Positions 14,528 to 23,142 of a stretch of DNA of 29,499 nt are shown piece by piece. The notes under the pieces are model-generated. The model searched no databases, was not told where the DNA came from, and was given only the letters and a program-made list of their open reading frames with translations. How positions within the stretch are numbered: the stretch's first letter is position 1; the number at the start of each line of letters is the position of its first letter. A program made the translations under genes and the position numbers. The DNA comes from Desulfuromonadaceae bacterium GWC2_58_13. GTDB taxonomy: Bacteria; Desulfobacterota; Desulfuromonadia; Desulfuromonadales; Trichloromonadaceae. Location of the stretch: positions 23,831 through 53,329 of the forward strand of contig MHXM01000040.1 in assembly GCA_001825565.1 (NCBI GenBank). Direction: 5' to 3'.

Positions 14528-15601
14528 ATGGCTGCAAAGGACCTCGGGGATCTGCGCCAAAAAATCGACGATATCGACGACCGGATTCTCGACCTGCTCA
14601 ACCAACGGGCCGGGGTTGTTATCGAGGTAGGCAAGGCCAAAGCCGGCCAAAGCAAAGAATTCTACGTGCCGAGCCGCGAACGGGCCATCTACGAACGGCT
14701 GACCGCGAATAACCCGGGACCTTTTCCTCCGGAGGCGATCCGCAAGGTGTTCCGGGAGATTATTTCCGCCTCCCTTTCCCTTGAACAACCGATGAAGGTG
14801 GCTTTTTTAGGACCCCAGGGAACCTTCACCCACGCCGCCGCCATGCAGCAGTTCGGCTTTTCCGCCCAACTGGTGGCGCAGAAAAGCATCCCGGCGGTAT
14901 TCGAAGAGGTGTCCCGCGGCCGGGCTCCGTACGGGGTGGTCCCGGTGGAGAACTCCACCGAAGGAGTGGTTTCCCACACCCTCGACATGTTCATGGAGTC
15001 GGATCTGAAGATCAATGCCGAGATTCTCCTCGGGATTTCCCATTTTCTGCTATCGCGAAGCGGACGCATGGAGGACATCAAGAAAGTGGTCTCCCATCCC
15101 CAGGCTCTGGCCCAGTGCCGCAAGTGGCTGGCGGAGAACCTTCCCGATATGCCGCTGGTCGATGTCGGCAGCACCGCCCTGGCGGCGCAGATGGTGCTCG
15201 AAGACGATTCGGTGGCCGCCGTCGCCAGCGAGATGGCGGCTTCCCTCTACGGGTTGCAGGTGGTCAAGGAGCGCATCGAGGACAATCCGAACAACTTCAC
15301 CCGTTTCCTGGTGATTGGTCAGAAGACCCCGGAGCGGAGCGGTCGTGATAAAACTTCGTTGATGTTCAGCATCAAGGACCAGCCGGGGATTCTCTATCGC
15401 ATGCTTGAGCCGTTCAGCAAGCGGGCCATCAACCTGTCCAAGATCGAAAGCCGGCCGATGAAGAAAAAGGCGTGGGAATATGTGTTCTTTCTCGATATCG
15501 AGGGACATATCGACGAAGAGATCGTCGCGGGAGCTGTCGCCGAGCTCAAAGGTTATTGCCAGTTTCTTAAGGTGCTCGGCTCGTACCCGAGGGCTCGCTG
15601 A
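14528..15601 (+). CDS. pheA: Bifunctional chorismate mutase / prephenate dehydratase (P-protein)
   Basis: This 357-residue enzyme converts chorismate to prephenate and then to phenylpyruvate. The chorismate mutase helix bundle occupies about residues 1-88 (LRQKIDDIDDRILDLLNQR...VPSRERAIYERL). The dehydratase domain runs from VAFLGPQGTFTHAAA to NNFTRFLVIG (about 255-262). The ACT domain follows with GILYRMLEPF and the phenylalanine-binding ESRP, so feedback inhibition by phenylalanine is expected. The ATG follows AAGGGGA by 8 nt. It is the first gene of the aromatic block and is followed 41 bp later by tyrA. Length and domain order are standard. Confidence 0.96.
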   Translation: MAAKDLGDLRQKIDDIDDRILDLLNQRAGVVIEVGKAKAGQSKEFYVPSRERAIYERLTANNPGPFPPEAIRKVFREIISASLSLEQPMKVAFLGPQGTFTHAAAMQQFGFSAQLVAQKSIPAVFEEVSRGRAPYGVVPVENSTEGVVSHTLDMFMESDLKINAEILLGISHFLLSRSGRMEDIKKVVSHPQALAQCRKWLAENLPDMPLVDVGSTALAAQMVLEDDSVAAVASEMAASLYGLQVVKERIEDNPNNFTRFLVIGQKTPERSGRDKTSLMFSIKDQPGILYRMLEPFSKRAINLSKIESRPMKKKAWEYVFFLDIEGHIDEEIVAGAVAELKGYCQFLKVLGSYPRAR

Positions 15602-15642
15602 ATTTTATCCTGCGTATGAATGCGAGGAACGACGGATGGCAG

Positions 15643-16512
15643 ATGAATAAAATTTTTGTTCCTAAAATGGCCGTGGTTGGAGTCGGTCTGATTGGCGGCT
15701 CGCTGTCGCTGGCGCTCAAGGCGGCCGGCGCGGTCGGCGAGGTGGTCGGCATCGGGCGCGGGCTGGCCAACCTGGAAAAAGCCCTGGAGCTGGGTGTGGT
15801 TGATCACATCACCCAGAACCTGGCCGAAGGAGTGGCCGGAGCCGACCTGATCTTTCTCGCGACGCCAGTGCTGACCCTCGCGCAGGTGGCGGCGACCATC
15901 GCCCCGCACATGAAACCGGGGGCGATTCTCACCGACGGCGGCAGCGTCAAGGGGGCGGTGGCCCGCGACATCGAACCGTTGATGCCCGCGGGGGTTCATT
16001 TCGTTCCCGGACACCCGATTGCCGGGACCGAAAAGAGCGGCGCCGAGGCGGCTTTTGCCACCCTTTATCACGGTCGGCGCTGCATTCTTACGCCGACCGC
16101 CCATACCGACCCGGCCGCCCTCGACCTGGTGCGCCGGGTCTGGGAAATAGCCGGCAGCGAAGTGGTCATGATGGATGTTGAAAAACATGACCGCATCCTG
16201 GCCGCCATCAGCCACCTGCCGCACATGGTCGCTTATTCGCTGGTCAACGCGGTGGGCTCCTATGACCGCTATGAGGAAAACATCCTTGAATATTCAGCTG
16301 GCGGGTTTCGCGACTTTACTCGCATAGCCTCCTCCGATCCGACCATGTGGCGGGACATCGCCCTGACCAACCGTGACGCTCTGCTCGAAATGATGGAGCG
16401 TTGCGAGGCCTTTTTCGCCGAGCTGAAGGAAGATGTCCGCAATGGCGAGGCCGCTAGGCTGTACGAGTTTTTTCAGCGCTCGAAAGAGCTGCGAGACGCG
16501 ATTCTCAAATGA
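15643..16512 (+). CDS. tyrA: Prephenate dehydrogenase
   Basis: This 289-residue enzyme oxidises prephenate to 4-hydroxyphenylpyruvate with NAD(P)+, the tyrosine branch step. The N-terminal Rossmann motif GVGLIGGS (13-20) is followed by the substrate-site motifs DGGSVKG, PGHPIAGTEKSG and SHLPHMVAYSL. The C-terminal helical part has GGFRDFTRIASSDPTMWRDI, typical of the family. The start is not certain: ATG at 15643 is preferred because it puts the Rossmann strand at the usual distance; an in-frame ATG at 15616 adds nine residues and neither has a strong ribosome site. No ACT domain is fused. It is followed 13 bp later by aroA. Confidence 0.94.
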   Translation: MNKIFVPKMAVVGVGLIGGSLSLALKAAGAVGEVVGIGRGLANLEKALELGVVDHITQNLAEGVAGADLIFLATPVLTLAQVAATIAPHMKPGAILTDGGSVKGAVARDIEPLMPAGVHFVPGHPIAGTEKSGAEAAFATLYHGRRCILTPTAHTDPAALDLVRRVWEIAGSEVVMMDVEKHDRILAAISHLPHMVAYSLVNAVGSYDRYEENILEYSAGGFRDFTRIASSDPTMWRDIALTNRDALLEMMERCEAFFAELKEDVRNGEAARLYEFFQRSKELRDAILK

Positions 16513-16525
16513 CGGAGCAAACCCT

Positions 16526-17818
16526 ATGAGCGAAACCAGAACCGTCGGCCCGGCTCGCAGCCTGAGCGGTGAAATCACCGTGCCGGGCGACAAGTCGATT
16601 TCCCACCGCTCCATCATGCTCGGCTCGCTGGCTCGGGGAACGACGCTGGTGCGCGGCTTTCTCCATGGCGAGGACAACCACGCCACCCTGAATGCTTTTC
16701 GCGGCATGGGAATTACCATCGATGAACTTAAAGGCGGCGATCTGCGTATCGACGGGAAGGGGCTGCATGGTCTTGCCGAACCGGGCGACGTGATCGACTG
16801 CGGCAACTCCGGGACGACCATCCGCCTGATGACCGGTCTCCTCTCCGGACAAAATTTCTTTTCGGTGCTCAGCGGCGACCGCTATCTGCGCAAACGGCCG
16901 ATGAAGCGGGTTCTCGGTCCGCTGACCGCCATGGGCGCACGTATCTGGGGACGGGGCGGCGGCGAGCTGGCGCCCCTGGCCATTTCAGGGGGAACGCTCA
17001 AGAGTACCGAGTATGTATCGCCGATCTCCAGCGCCCAGGTCAAGTCTGCGATACTGCTCGCCGGCCTCTATGCCGACGGCGTCACCACGGTGCGCGAACC
17101 TCATCTTTCCCGTGATCACAGCGAACGGATGCTGCGCTATTTCGGTGCCGACGTGCGCCCTTTCGATGGAGGGGTGTCGGTGGCGGCCCAGCCGACCCTC
17201 GAAGGGCGTGAAGTTTTCGTTCCCGGGGATATTTCTTCGGCGGCTTTTTATATGGTGGCGGCGCTGATCGTTCCCGGCGCCGAACTGTTGATCCGTAACG
17301 TCGGGGTGAACCCGACCCGCAGCGGCATCATCGACATTCTGCAAGAGATGGGCGGGTCCCTCGAACTGCTCAACCAGCGGGAACTCTCCGGCGAACCGGT
17401 GGCGGATATCCTGGTGCGCAGCAGTACCCTGACCGGGATCGAGATCGGTGGCTCCGTGGTGCCCCGGGCCATTGACGAATTCCCGGTGGTCAGCGTGGCG
17501 GCCAGTTTCGCCGAAGGCACCACCATAATTCGCGACGCCAGGGAGCTGCGGGTCAAAGAAACCGACCGCATTGCCGCGATGGTCAACGAACTTGGCGCCC
17601 TTGGCGGCCGGGTCGAGGCGCGCGACGACGGCATGGTTATCCAGGGGGGGGAGAGCCTTGCCGGCGGCACGGTCCATTCCCACGGTGATCACCGTATCGC
17701 CATGAGCATGGCCATCGCCGCGTTGCGCGCTCGCGGCGAGGTCACCATCGACGATACCGCCTGCACGGCGACATCCTTTCCCGATTTCTGGTCGTTGCTC
17801 GATCAGGTTTGCTGTTGA
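16526..17818 (+). CDS. aroA: 3-phosphoshikimate 1-carboxyvinyltransferase (EPSP synthase)
   Basis: This 430-residue enzyme joins phosphoenolpyruvate to shikimate-3-phosphate in the chorismate pathway. Key motifs are PGDKSISHRS (K23), DCGNSGTTIRLMTGLLSGQ, the catalytic aspartate in AIDEFPV (about D317) and LRVKETDRI (K344, E345). The active-site loop with GNSGTT rather than GNAGTA resembles the so-called class II enzymes that tolerate glyphosate, but tolerance is inference. The start at 16526 has a GGAG site 8 nt upstream and is 13 bp after tyrA; a frame extending back to 16433 would run into tyrA. The length is normal. Confidence 0.96.
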   Translation: MSETRTVGPARSLSGEITVPGDKSISHRSIMLGSLARGTTLVRGFLHGEDNHATLNAFRGMGITIDELKGGDLRIDGKGLHGLAEPGDVIDCGNSGTTIRLMTGLLSGQNFFSVLSGDRYLRKRPMKRVLGPLTAMGARIWGRGGGELAPLAISGGTLKSTEYVSPISSAQVKSAILLAGLYADGVTTVREPHLSRDHSERMLRYFGADVRPFDGGVSVAAQPTLEGREVFVPGDISSAAFYMVAALIVPGAELLIRNVGVNPTRSGIIDILQEMGGSLELLNQRELSGEPVADILVRSSTLTGIEIGGSVVPRAIDEFPVVSVAASFAEGTTIIRDARELRVKETDRIAAMVNELGALGGRVEARDDGMVIQGGESLAGGTVHSHGDHRIAMSMAIAALRARGEVTIDDTACTATSFPDFWSLLDQVCC

Positions 17819-17840
17819 TATGACTGAGAGGTTTTTTTTG

Positions 17841-18551
17841 ATGCGAGAGCTGATAGTTGCCATTGACGGCCCCTCCGGCGCTGGGAAAAGCACCTTAAGC
17901 AGGCGATTGGCCAAGGAGTTGGGATATGTCAATATCAATACCGGCGCCCTGTATCGCACCGTAGCGCTGGCTGCCACCAGAAAGATGGTGGATCTGACGG
18001 ATGAGGCGGCTCTTGGCCGTTTGGCCCGAGAAATAATCATTGAGTTTGTTCGGCCGGAGACGGGAGAACGAGTCATTTTTGATGGCGAGGACGTGTCCGA
18101 GGCCATCCGTACTCCCGAGATCAGTTGTCTTACGTCACGGATTTCTGCCTACCCCGAAGTTCGTCGGGCGTTGAATGAACTGCAAAGAAAGTTGGGATCG
18201 CAGGGCGGAGTTGTGCTGGAGGGGCGGGATATCGGTACGGTGGTGTTCCCTCAAGCCGAAGTGAAGTTTTTTCTCAGTGCTTCCGCCGAGGAGCGGGGTC
18301 GGCGCCGTAATGACGAACTGAAAGCCAGGGGAATTCTGGTTGAGTTGGAAAAAACCATCGCCGCGGTTGAAGCACGGGACGCCGCCGATAGTGCCCGGGA
18401 GCACGCCCCGTTGACCCAGGCGGCGGATGCCATGGTGATCGATTCAACAGCGATGTCCATCGAAGAGGTATTGCAGAAAATGGTGACTGTCGTTCAGCAG
18501 CGGCGTCGGCTGGCTGGTCTGGCCGAACCGGTAATGGAACTCGGTCGATGA
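17841..18551 (+). CDS. cmk: Cytidylate kinase
   Basis: This 236-residue enzyme phosphorylates CMP and dCMP with ATP. It shows the P-loop GPSGAGKST (K16), the NMP-site NINTGALYR, RISAYPEVR and GRDIGTVVFPQAEVKFFLSA with the following lid RGRRRNDE. The start at 17841 is preferred over the in-frame ATG at 17820 because a GAGAGG site lies 9 nt upstream and the shorter N-terminus fits the family. An eight-T run lies between that site and the start. The stop overlaps the ispH start (ATGA). The gene order cmk-ispH-rpsA is a common block in related bacteria. Confidence 0.94.
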   Translation: MRELIVAIDGPSGAGKSTLSRRLAKELGYVNINTGALYRTVALAATRKMVDLTDEAALGRLAREIIIEFVRPETGERVIFDGEDVSEAIRTPEISCLTSRISAYPEVRRALNELQRKLGSQGGVVLEGRDIGTVVFPQAEVKFFLSASAEERGRRRNDELKARGILVELEKTIAAVEARDAADSAREHAPLTQAADAMVIDSTAMSIEEVLQKMVTVVQQRRRLAGLAEPVMELGR

Positions 18552-19390
18552 AAATCGTTCTCGGTGAAAGCGCCGGTTTTTGTTTCGGCGTTAAACGTGC
18601 GACCAATATGGCTTTTGCGGCCACCGAACAGCATCACCAGCGAATTTGCTCGCTGGGACCGATTATCCATTCCCCCCAGTTGGTTAAGCGGCTTGAAGAG
18701 CAGGGGGTTGAGGTGGTGCGTCGGGTTGAGCATATCCATGGCGGTACGGTCATTATTCGTTCCCACGGAGTGACTGCCGAGGAAATGGAAGAAATTTACG
18801 CCCGCCGTTTTGAAGTTGTCGATGCAACTTGTCCCTTTGTCAAAAAAGCCCAGGAATATGCTGGTCTGCTTAGTCATGAAGGTTACGCCCTGGTGTTGGT
18901 TGGAGAGCGGGAACACCCGGAGGTTCGTGGTATCGTCTCTTATGCCAGAGACGGTGAAGTCTACGTCGTTTCAGGGCGGCAGGAAGCGGAGGAGCTTCCG
19001 GCGAGAAAACGGATAGGCGTTGTCGCTCAAACGACCCAGTCCTACGATAACCTGCGGGAAGTGATCGATGTCTGCCTTGGCAAAAGCCAGGAATTGCGGG
19101 TCTACAACACCATTTGCGATGCGACCTCGGTGCGCCAGGACGAGGCCCGCGCCATTGCCGGCCGGGTGGATCTGATGCTGGTCATCGGCGGTTTCAATAG
19201 TGCCAATACCACCCGTTTGGCCCAGATATGCCGAGATATCCAACCGCGGACCCATCATATCGAAACGGCGGATCAAATCGAACCTGAATGGTTCGAGGGG
19301 GTCAGCGCCGTGGGGATAACGGCCGGCGCCTCGACGCCGCAATGGATTATCGACGAGGTGGTACAAAAGGCGGCCGGAGCGGGCAAATAA
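18548..19390 (+). CDS. ispH: 4-hydroxy-3-methylbut-2-enyl diphosphate reductase
   Basis: This 280-residue iron-sulfur enzyme makes isopentenyl and dimethylallyl diphosphate, the last step of the MEP isoprenoid route. The three cluster cysteines are visible at C12 (AGFCFGVKRA), C95 (DATCPFVKK) and C190 (NTICDATSVRQ). Substrate-site residues include GPIIHSPQ, RSHGV, EREHPEV and TAGASTPQWIID. It starts within the cmk stop (ATGA overlap), so it is translationally coupled. In some bacteria this gene is fused to rpsA; here the two are separate, 114 bp apart. Length is typical of the non-fused enzyme. Confidence 0.97.
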   Translation: MKIVLGESAGFCFGVKRATNMAFAATEQHHQRICSLGPIIHSPQLVKRLEEQGVEVVRRVEHIHGGTVIIRSHGVTAEEMEEIYARRFEVVDATCPFVKKAQEYAGLLSHEGYALVLVGEREHPEVRGIVSYARDGEVYVVSGRQEAEELPARKRIGVVAQTTQSYDNLREVIDVCLGKSQELRVYNTICDATSVRQDEARAIAGRVDLMLVIGGFNSANTTRLAQICRDIQPRTHHIETADQIEPEWFEGVSAVGITAGASTPQWIIDEVVQKAAGAGK

Positions 19391-19459
19391 AAGAAAGATA
19401 AAAGATTTGTCTTTTAAAAGGCTTTATGATAACTTCCCACGTCATGGCCGCGAGTCAGA

Positions 19460-19475
19460 CTGTCGGAAACGACAG
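19460..19475 (+). promoter_or_regulatory. GAAA-tetraloop hairpin in the rpsA leader
   Basis: A perfect 6-bp stem CTGTCG/CGACAG closes a GAAA loop 9 nt before the TTAGGGGG ribosome-site region and 29 nt before the S1 start. Structured leaders take part in S1 self-control in gammaproteobacteria; a similar role here is only inferred. Confidence 0.4.
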
Positions 19476-19504
19476 GAAAATCGTTAGGGGGTAACAAATA
19501 CCAA

Positions 19505-21238
19505 ATGGTGGACAACACGGAAACTAACAAAGAAAACCAAGAAGATTTCATGGACGACGAGTTCGAGGGGAGCTTCGAGGATCTTTTTGAGAACAGTCTC
19601 AAGGAACTCAAAGCCGGGAATGTCGTTGTCGGTACGGTTGTGCAGGTCAACCCGGATTCGGTTGTCGTCGATGTCGGCGGCAAATCCGAGGGACTGATCC
19701 CGATCAACGAGTTTATCAACGAGCAGGGGCAGGTCAAAACCGACATCAAGGTCGGCGACCAGTTCGATGTGCTTATTGAGCGTACCGAAAACGAGAACGG
19801 CCTGATCAGCCTTTCCAAGGAGAAAGCTGATCGCCAGAAGATCTGGAACGCTCTTGAAGAAGGTGCCGTCGTCGAAGGGCGCATCCTTTCTCGGATCAAA
19901 GGTGGTCTTTCGGTCGATATCGGCGTCAATGCCTTTTTGCCCGGTTCCCAGGTGGATCTCCGCCCGGTGCGCAACCTGGACAAGATGCTTGGCGAAACCT
20001 ATGAGTTCAAGATTATCAAACTGAACAAGCGTCGGGGGAATATCGTTCTTTCCCGCCGGGTTCTGCTTGAAGAACAGCGCGAAAGCATGCGTGGCGATAC
20101 GCTCAAGATGCTCGAAGAAGGTCAGGTCGTCGAAGGGACGGTTAAAAATCTTACCGACTACGGCGCGTTTATCGACCTTGGCGGGATCGACGGGTTGCTG
20201 CATATCACCGATATGTCCTGGGGCCGCGTGACCCATCCTTCCGACATTCTGAATGTCGGCGACAAGATCAATGTCAAGGTTCTCAAATTCGACCGCGACA
20301 AGGAACGGGTATCCCTCGGTCTCAAGCAGATCGCTCCCGATCCCTGGCTTGACGTGGAAGCCAAATTCCCCGTCGGCAAAAAAGTCACCGGCAAGGTGGT
20401 CAGTCTGACCGATTACGGCGCATTCATCGAGCTTGAAGAAGGAGTCGAAGGCCTCATTCACGTTTCGGAAATGAGCTGGACCAAACGGATCAAACACCCG
20501 AACAAGGTACTCAGCATTGGTGACGAAGTCGAGTCGGTTGTTCTGGCGCTCGATATCCCCAATCGGCGTATTTCCCTGGGGCTCAAGCAGGTTGAACCCA
20601 ACCCTTGGGAAGTCGTTGGCGAAAAGTTCCCCATCGGCACCATCATCGAAGGCCAAGTCAAGAATATCACCGATTTCGGTATCTTTGTCGGGGTAGACGA
20701 AGGGATCGACGGACTGGTGCATATATCCGATCTGTCCTGGACCAAACGGGTCAAGCATCCGTCCGAGCTTTATAAAAAGGGTGATGTGGTTCGCGCCGTC
20801 GTGCTGAACATCGATCGTGAAAACGAGCGTTTCTCCCTTGGGGTCAAACAGTTGATGTCCGATCCCTGGGAATCTATCCCCGTTCGTTATACCCCCGGCA
20901 CCATCATCCGCGGACAGGTCACCTCGGTGACGGACTTCGGGATTTTCCTCGAAGTCGAAGAGGGGATCGAAGGCCTGATTCACGTGTCAGAGATCAGCAA
21001 GGAGAAGGTCGATACGCCGAAGAACTTTGCCAAGGTCGGTGAGGATCTTGAGGCGGTTGTGCTGCACGTGGATACGGTCGAACGTAAAATTGCCTTGTCC
21101 ATCAAGCACCTTGCGGATCAGAAGGAAAAAGCCGAGGTTGATGCTTTCCTGGGCGCCCAGAGGAATGCCACTTCCAATTTTGGCGAGCTCCTGCAAGGAG
21201 CGCTGCACAAAGCTGGTGGTGAAAAAGACGGGGAATAA
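19505..21238 (+). CDS. rpsA: 30S ribosomal protein S1
   Basis: This 577-residue protein has six S1 RNA-binding repeats at about residues 38-105, 121-186, 206-274, 292-361, 378-448 and 465-534. The first two are the more divergent ribosome-binding repeats, and the last four carry the RNA-binding consensus (TDYGAFIDL..GIDGLLHITDMSW and similar). It helps mRNA bind and unfold on the 30S subunit. The acidic N-terminus (MDDEFEGSFEDLFENS) is typical. The start at 19505 lies 13 nt after the GGGGG site, rather far; ATG at 19550 is a possible alternative. A strong terminator follows. Confidence 0.97.
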   Translation: MVDNTETNKENQEDFMDDEFEGSFEDLFENSLKELKAGNVVVGTVVQVNPDSVVVDVGGKSEGLIPINEFINEQGQVKTDIKVGDQFDVLIERTENENGLISLSKEKADRQKIWNALEEGAVVEGRILSRIKGGLSVDIGVNAFLPGSQVDLRPVRNLDKMLGETYEFKIIKLNKRRGNIVLSRRVLLEEQRESMRGDTLKMLEEGQVVEGTVKNLTDYGAFIDLGGIDGLLHITDMSWGRVTHPSDILNVGDKINVKVLKFDRDKERVSLGLKQIAPDPWLDVEAKFPVGKKVTGKVVSLTDYGAFIELEEGVEGLIHVSEMSWTKRIKHPNKVLSIGDEVESVVLALDIPNRRISLGLKQVEPNPWEVVGEKFPIGTIIEGQVKNITDFGIFVGVDEGIDGLVHISDLSWTKRVKHPSELYKKGDVVRAVVLNIDRENERFSLGVKQLMSDPWESIPVRYTPGTIIRGQVTSVTDFGIFLEVEEGIEGLIHVSEISKEKVDTPKNFAKVGEDLEAVVLHVDTVERKIALSIKHLADQKEKAEVDAFLGAQRNATSNFGELLQGALHKAGGEKDGE

Positions 21239-21257
21239 GTATTTCTGACCCAAAACC

Positions 21258-21287
21258 AACCCCCGCAGCGACTGTTGCGGGGGTTTT
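21258..21287 (+). terminator. Intrinsic terminator after rpsA
   Basis: A perfect 10-bp stem (21258-21267 with 21276-21285) with an 8-nt loop runs into TTTT, 20 bp after the rpsA stop and 19 bp before the sppA start. Some read-through or a separate promoter is needed to express sppA. Confidence 0.8.
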
Positions 21288-21305
21288 GTATTGCTGGATG
21301 GTTGC

Positions 21306-22196
21306 ATGAAAAAAAGGCCGTTAATCATGGGCCTGTTGGTTCTGAGTGGCGTTTTCCTTTTTTTCTGGGTTCTTGTCTATGTGACAGCCGGAATGACGGG
21401 GAAGACCTCCTCGTTTCCGATTGGTGAAAAAGTTGGGGTCGTCGAAGTTACTGGCATTATTACGTCTTCCAAGCTTATCAATGAGCGCATCATCCGTTTC
21501 AAGGAAGACGCTTCCATCAAGGCGGTGGTGCTTCGCATCGATTCTCCTGGTGGGGGCGTTGGTCCTTCGCAGGAAATTTACGAAGAGATCAAAAAACTTG
21601 CGGTAGTAAAACCGGTAATCGTTTCGATGGGATCGGTTGCTGCCTCTGGTGGATATTACATTGCCGCCCCAGCAGTAAAGATACTTGCTAATCCGGGCAC
21701 CATTACCGGCAGCATCGGTGTCATCATGGAATTCACCAATGTAAAAGAACTTCTCGATAAAATCGGGTTGAGTAATCAGGTTGTGAAAAGCGGTCCGCAC
21801 AAAGATATCGGCTCGCCGATTCGCGCCATGACTGATGCTGACCGAAAGATTCTTCAATCGATGATTGACGATGTTTACCTGCAGTTTATTACCGCGGTGG
21901 CTGAGGGGAGAAAGCTCGACCTGGAAACCGTTCGTCATTTGGCCGATGGCAGAATTTATTCAGGGCGCCAAGCCCTTGAGGCCGGGTTGGTGGATCAACT
22001 CGGAAACCTGCAGGATGCCATAGATGTCGCGGGGAAATTGGCCGGAATTGCGGAAAAACCCCGGGTTGTTTATCCTCCAGAAGAGAAAGCCACCTTTCTT
22101 GAGTATTTTGTCGAAGAGACGATCAGCCACGTAAAGCAAGAATTACATGAACAGTCTGCTGGAGGATTGAAGTTCCTCTGGTCTGGAGTCGAATAG
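21306..22196 (+). CDS. sppA: Signal peptide peptidase SppA (short form, S49)
   Basis: This 296-residue protease is anchored by one N-terminal membrane segment (about residues 5-29) with its catalytic part outside the cytoplasm, where it degrades leftover signal peptides. Catalytic serine S114 lies in GSVAASGGYYIA and the general-base lysine is K166 in VVKSGPHKD. The RIDSPGGGVG and TGSIGVI segments are typical of S49 peptidases. It is the short, single-domain form, about half the length of E. coli SppA. The ATG at 21306 lacks a strong ribosome site; a TTG 15 nt upstream is in frame. It lies between rpsA and the IHF-like gene. Confidence 0.93.
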   Translation: MKKRPLIMGLLVLSGVFLFFWVLVYVTAGMTGKTSSFPIGEKVGVVEVTGIITSSKLINERIIRFKEDASIKAVVLRIDSPGGGVGPSQEIYEEIKKLAVVKPVIVSMGSVAASGGYYIAAPAVKILANPGTITGSIGVIMEFTNVKELLDKIGLSNQVVKSGPHKDIGSPIRAMTDADRKILQSMIDDVYLQFITAVAEGRKLDLETVRHLADGRIYSGRQALEAGLVDQLGNLQDAIDVAGKLAGIAEKPRVVYPPEEKATFLEYFVEETISHVKQELHEQSAGGLKFLWSGVE

Positions 22197-22208
22197 GAGG
22201 CAAACTTT

Positions 22209-22487
22209 ATGACTAAAAGCGAGTTGATTGAGCGGTTGTCCTTTGTCAGTGGTTCGGTAAACAAGAAAGAAGCTGAACTGATTATCAATACGATTTTTGA
22301 CAGCATCGGTGATGCATTAGTTTCTGGGGATCGCGTTGAAATTCGAGGTTTTGGCTCCTTTACCATTCGCGAACGGGACGCTAGGGAAGCCAGAAACCCC
22401 AAAAGCGGCGAAATTGTTAAAATTCCAACTAAAAAAACGCCATTTTTCAAAACCGGTAAAGAACTGCGCGAGCGGGTAAACCGTTAA
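22209..22487 (+). CDS. ihfB: Integration host factor beta / HU-family DNA-bending protein
   Basis: This 92-residue protein is a DNABII family member that bends DNA as a dimer. It has the helical N-terminus (MTKSELIERLS...KKEAELIINTIFDSI), the RGFGSFTIRERDAREARNP strand and the arm with RNPKSGE whose proline intercalates into the minor groove, then the TPFFKTGKELRERV tail. The position two genes after rpsA matches the rpsA-ihfB neighbourhood of proteobacteria and favours IHF beta over HU. An AGGAGG site lies 8 nt upstream. IHF is the usual helper of sigma-54 promoters, one of which is present at 9147. Confidence 0.88.
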   Translation: MTKSELIERLSFVSGSVNKKEAELIINTIFDSIGDALVSGDRVEIRGFGSFTIRERDAREARNPKSGEIVKIPTKKTPFFKTGKELRERVNR

Positions 22488-22540
22488 TGATTAGGTTGCC
22501 TTTATATCAACGAGGATGATTGGAAGCAGGAGCGAATCCC

Positions 22541-22924
22541 ATGCGGCTGAATACACATCTTGGCATTTCTTCCGAATGGGTGGGAGAGGCCGTCTCGCTG
22601 TCGGCGGGGTGCGCTGTCGTCCAATTGAAAACCCGTCCCGAAATGGTCGTCGATGATATGGGTCTGGTGCATGGTGGGTTTACCTTCGGTCTGGCAGATT
22701 ACGCCGCGATGCTTGCCGTAAACGATCCCTGTGTGGTTCTCGGTAGTGTTGAAGCTAAATTTATTGCGCCCGTGAAAATTGGGGATGTCTTGGTTGCAAA
22801 GGCAGAGGTCATTGAAGAACGGGGGAAAAAAAGTCAGGTTAAATGTTCGGTAAGCACTTCGCAATTGGTGTTTGAAGGGACGTTCACCTGCTTTGTTCTT
22901 CAAAAACATATTCTCCAGAATTGA
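22541..22924 (+). CDS. Hotdog-fold thioesterase (PaaI/4HBT-like)
   Basis: This 127-residue protein has the hotdog-fold signature GLVHGGFTFGLADYAAMLAV, followed by the strands SVEAKFIAPVKIGDVLVAKAEVIEERGKKSQVKCSV and FEGTFTCFVL. Such enzymes hydrolyse acyl-CoA or related thioesters in the cytoplasm; the substrate is not predictable. The start at 22541 is supported by AGGAG 8 nt upstream; a TTG 21 nt earlier has no site. It follows ihfB by 53 bp and precedes a strong terminator, so it may be the last gene of the plus-strand group. Confidence 0.85.
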   Translation: MRLNTHLGISSEWVGEAVSLSAGCAVVQLKTRPEMVVDDMGLVHGGFTFGLADYAAMLAVNDPCVVLGSVEAKFIAPVKIGDVLVAKAEVIEERGKKSQVKCSVSTSQLVFEGTFTCFVLQKHILQN

Positions 22925-22946
22925 TTTTTGCTCTTCCATTAAGCAA

Positions 22947-22986
22947 AACAAGAACGCCCCATCCAAGCGGATGGGGCGTTCTTGTT
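22947..22986. terminator. Bidirectional terminator between thioesterase gene and 6S RNA
   Basis: A perfect 18-bp stem (22947-22964 with 22969-22986) closes a 4-nt loop. On the minus strand it is followed by TTGTTTT-type sequence and on the plus strand by a weaker T-rich end. It can end the thioesterase transcript and any 6S precursor coming from the other side. Confidence 0.75.
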
Positions 22987-23142
22987 CAACGAAGCGGCAC
23001 TTTCAAAAACATTCTGACAGAACGGAACTCTACTCAAAACCTCTGGCCATGCTGCCTTGGTGGCTTGGCTCTTTGAAGAATCTTTCAGGATCTGCTCTGA
23101 TGGCGGGTTGGGCCGCCGCGTCCTGTAATGCCTGTTGAATTT

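Noticed and set aside
19484..20983. 499-residue frame antisense to rpsA
   Set aside because: It mirrors the S1 repeats and has no ribosome site or known motif.
22872..23138. 88-residue plus-strand frame after the thioesterase
   Set aside because: It starts inside the thioesterase gene and runs through the bidirectional terminator.
22987..23140. Small minus-strand protein downstream of 6S RNA (ending MARGFE)
   Set aside because: The frame has a stop just upstream and no start codon long enough to make a protein.
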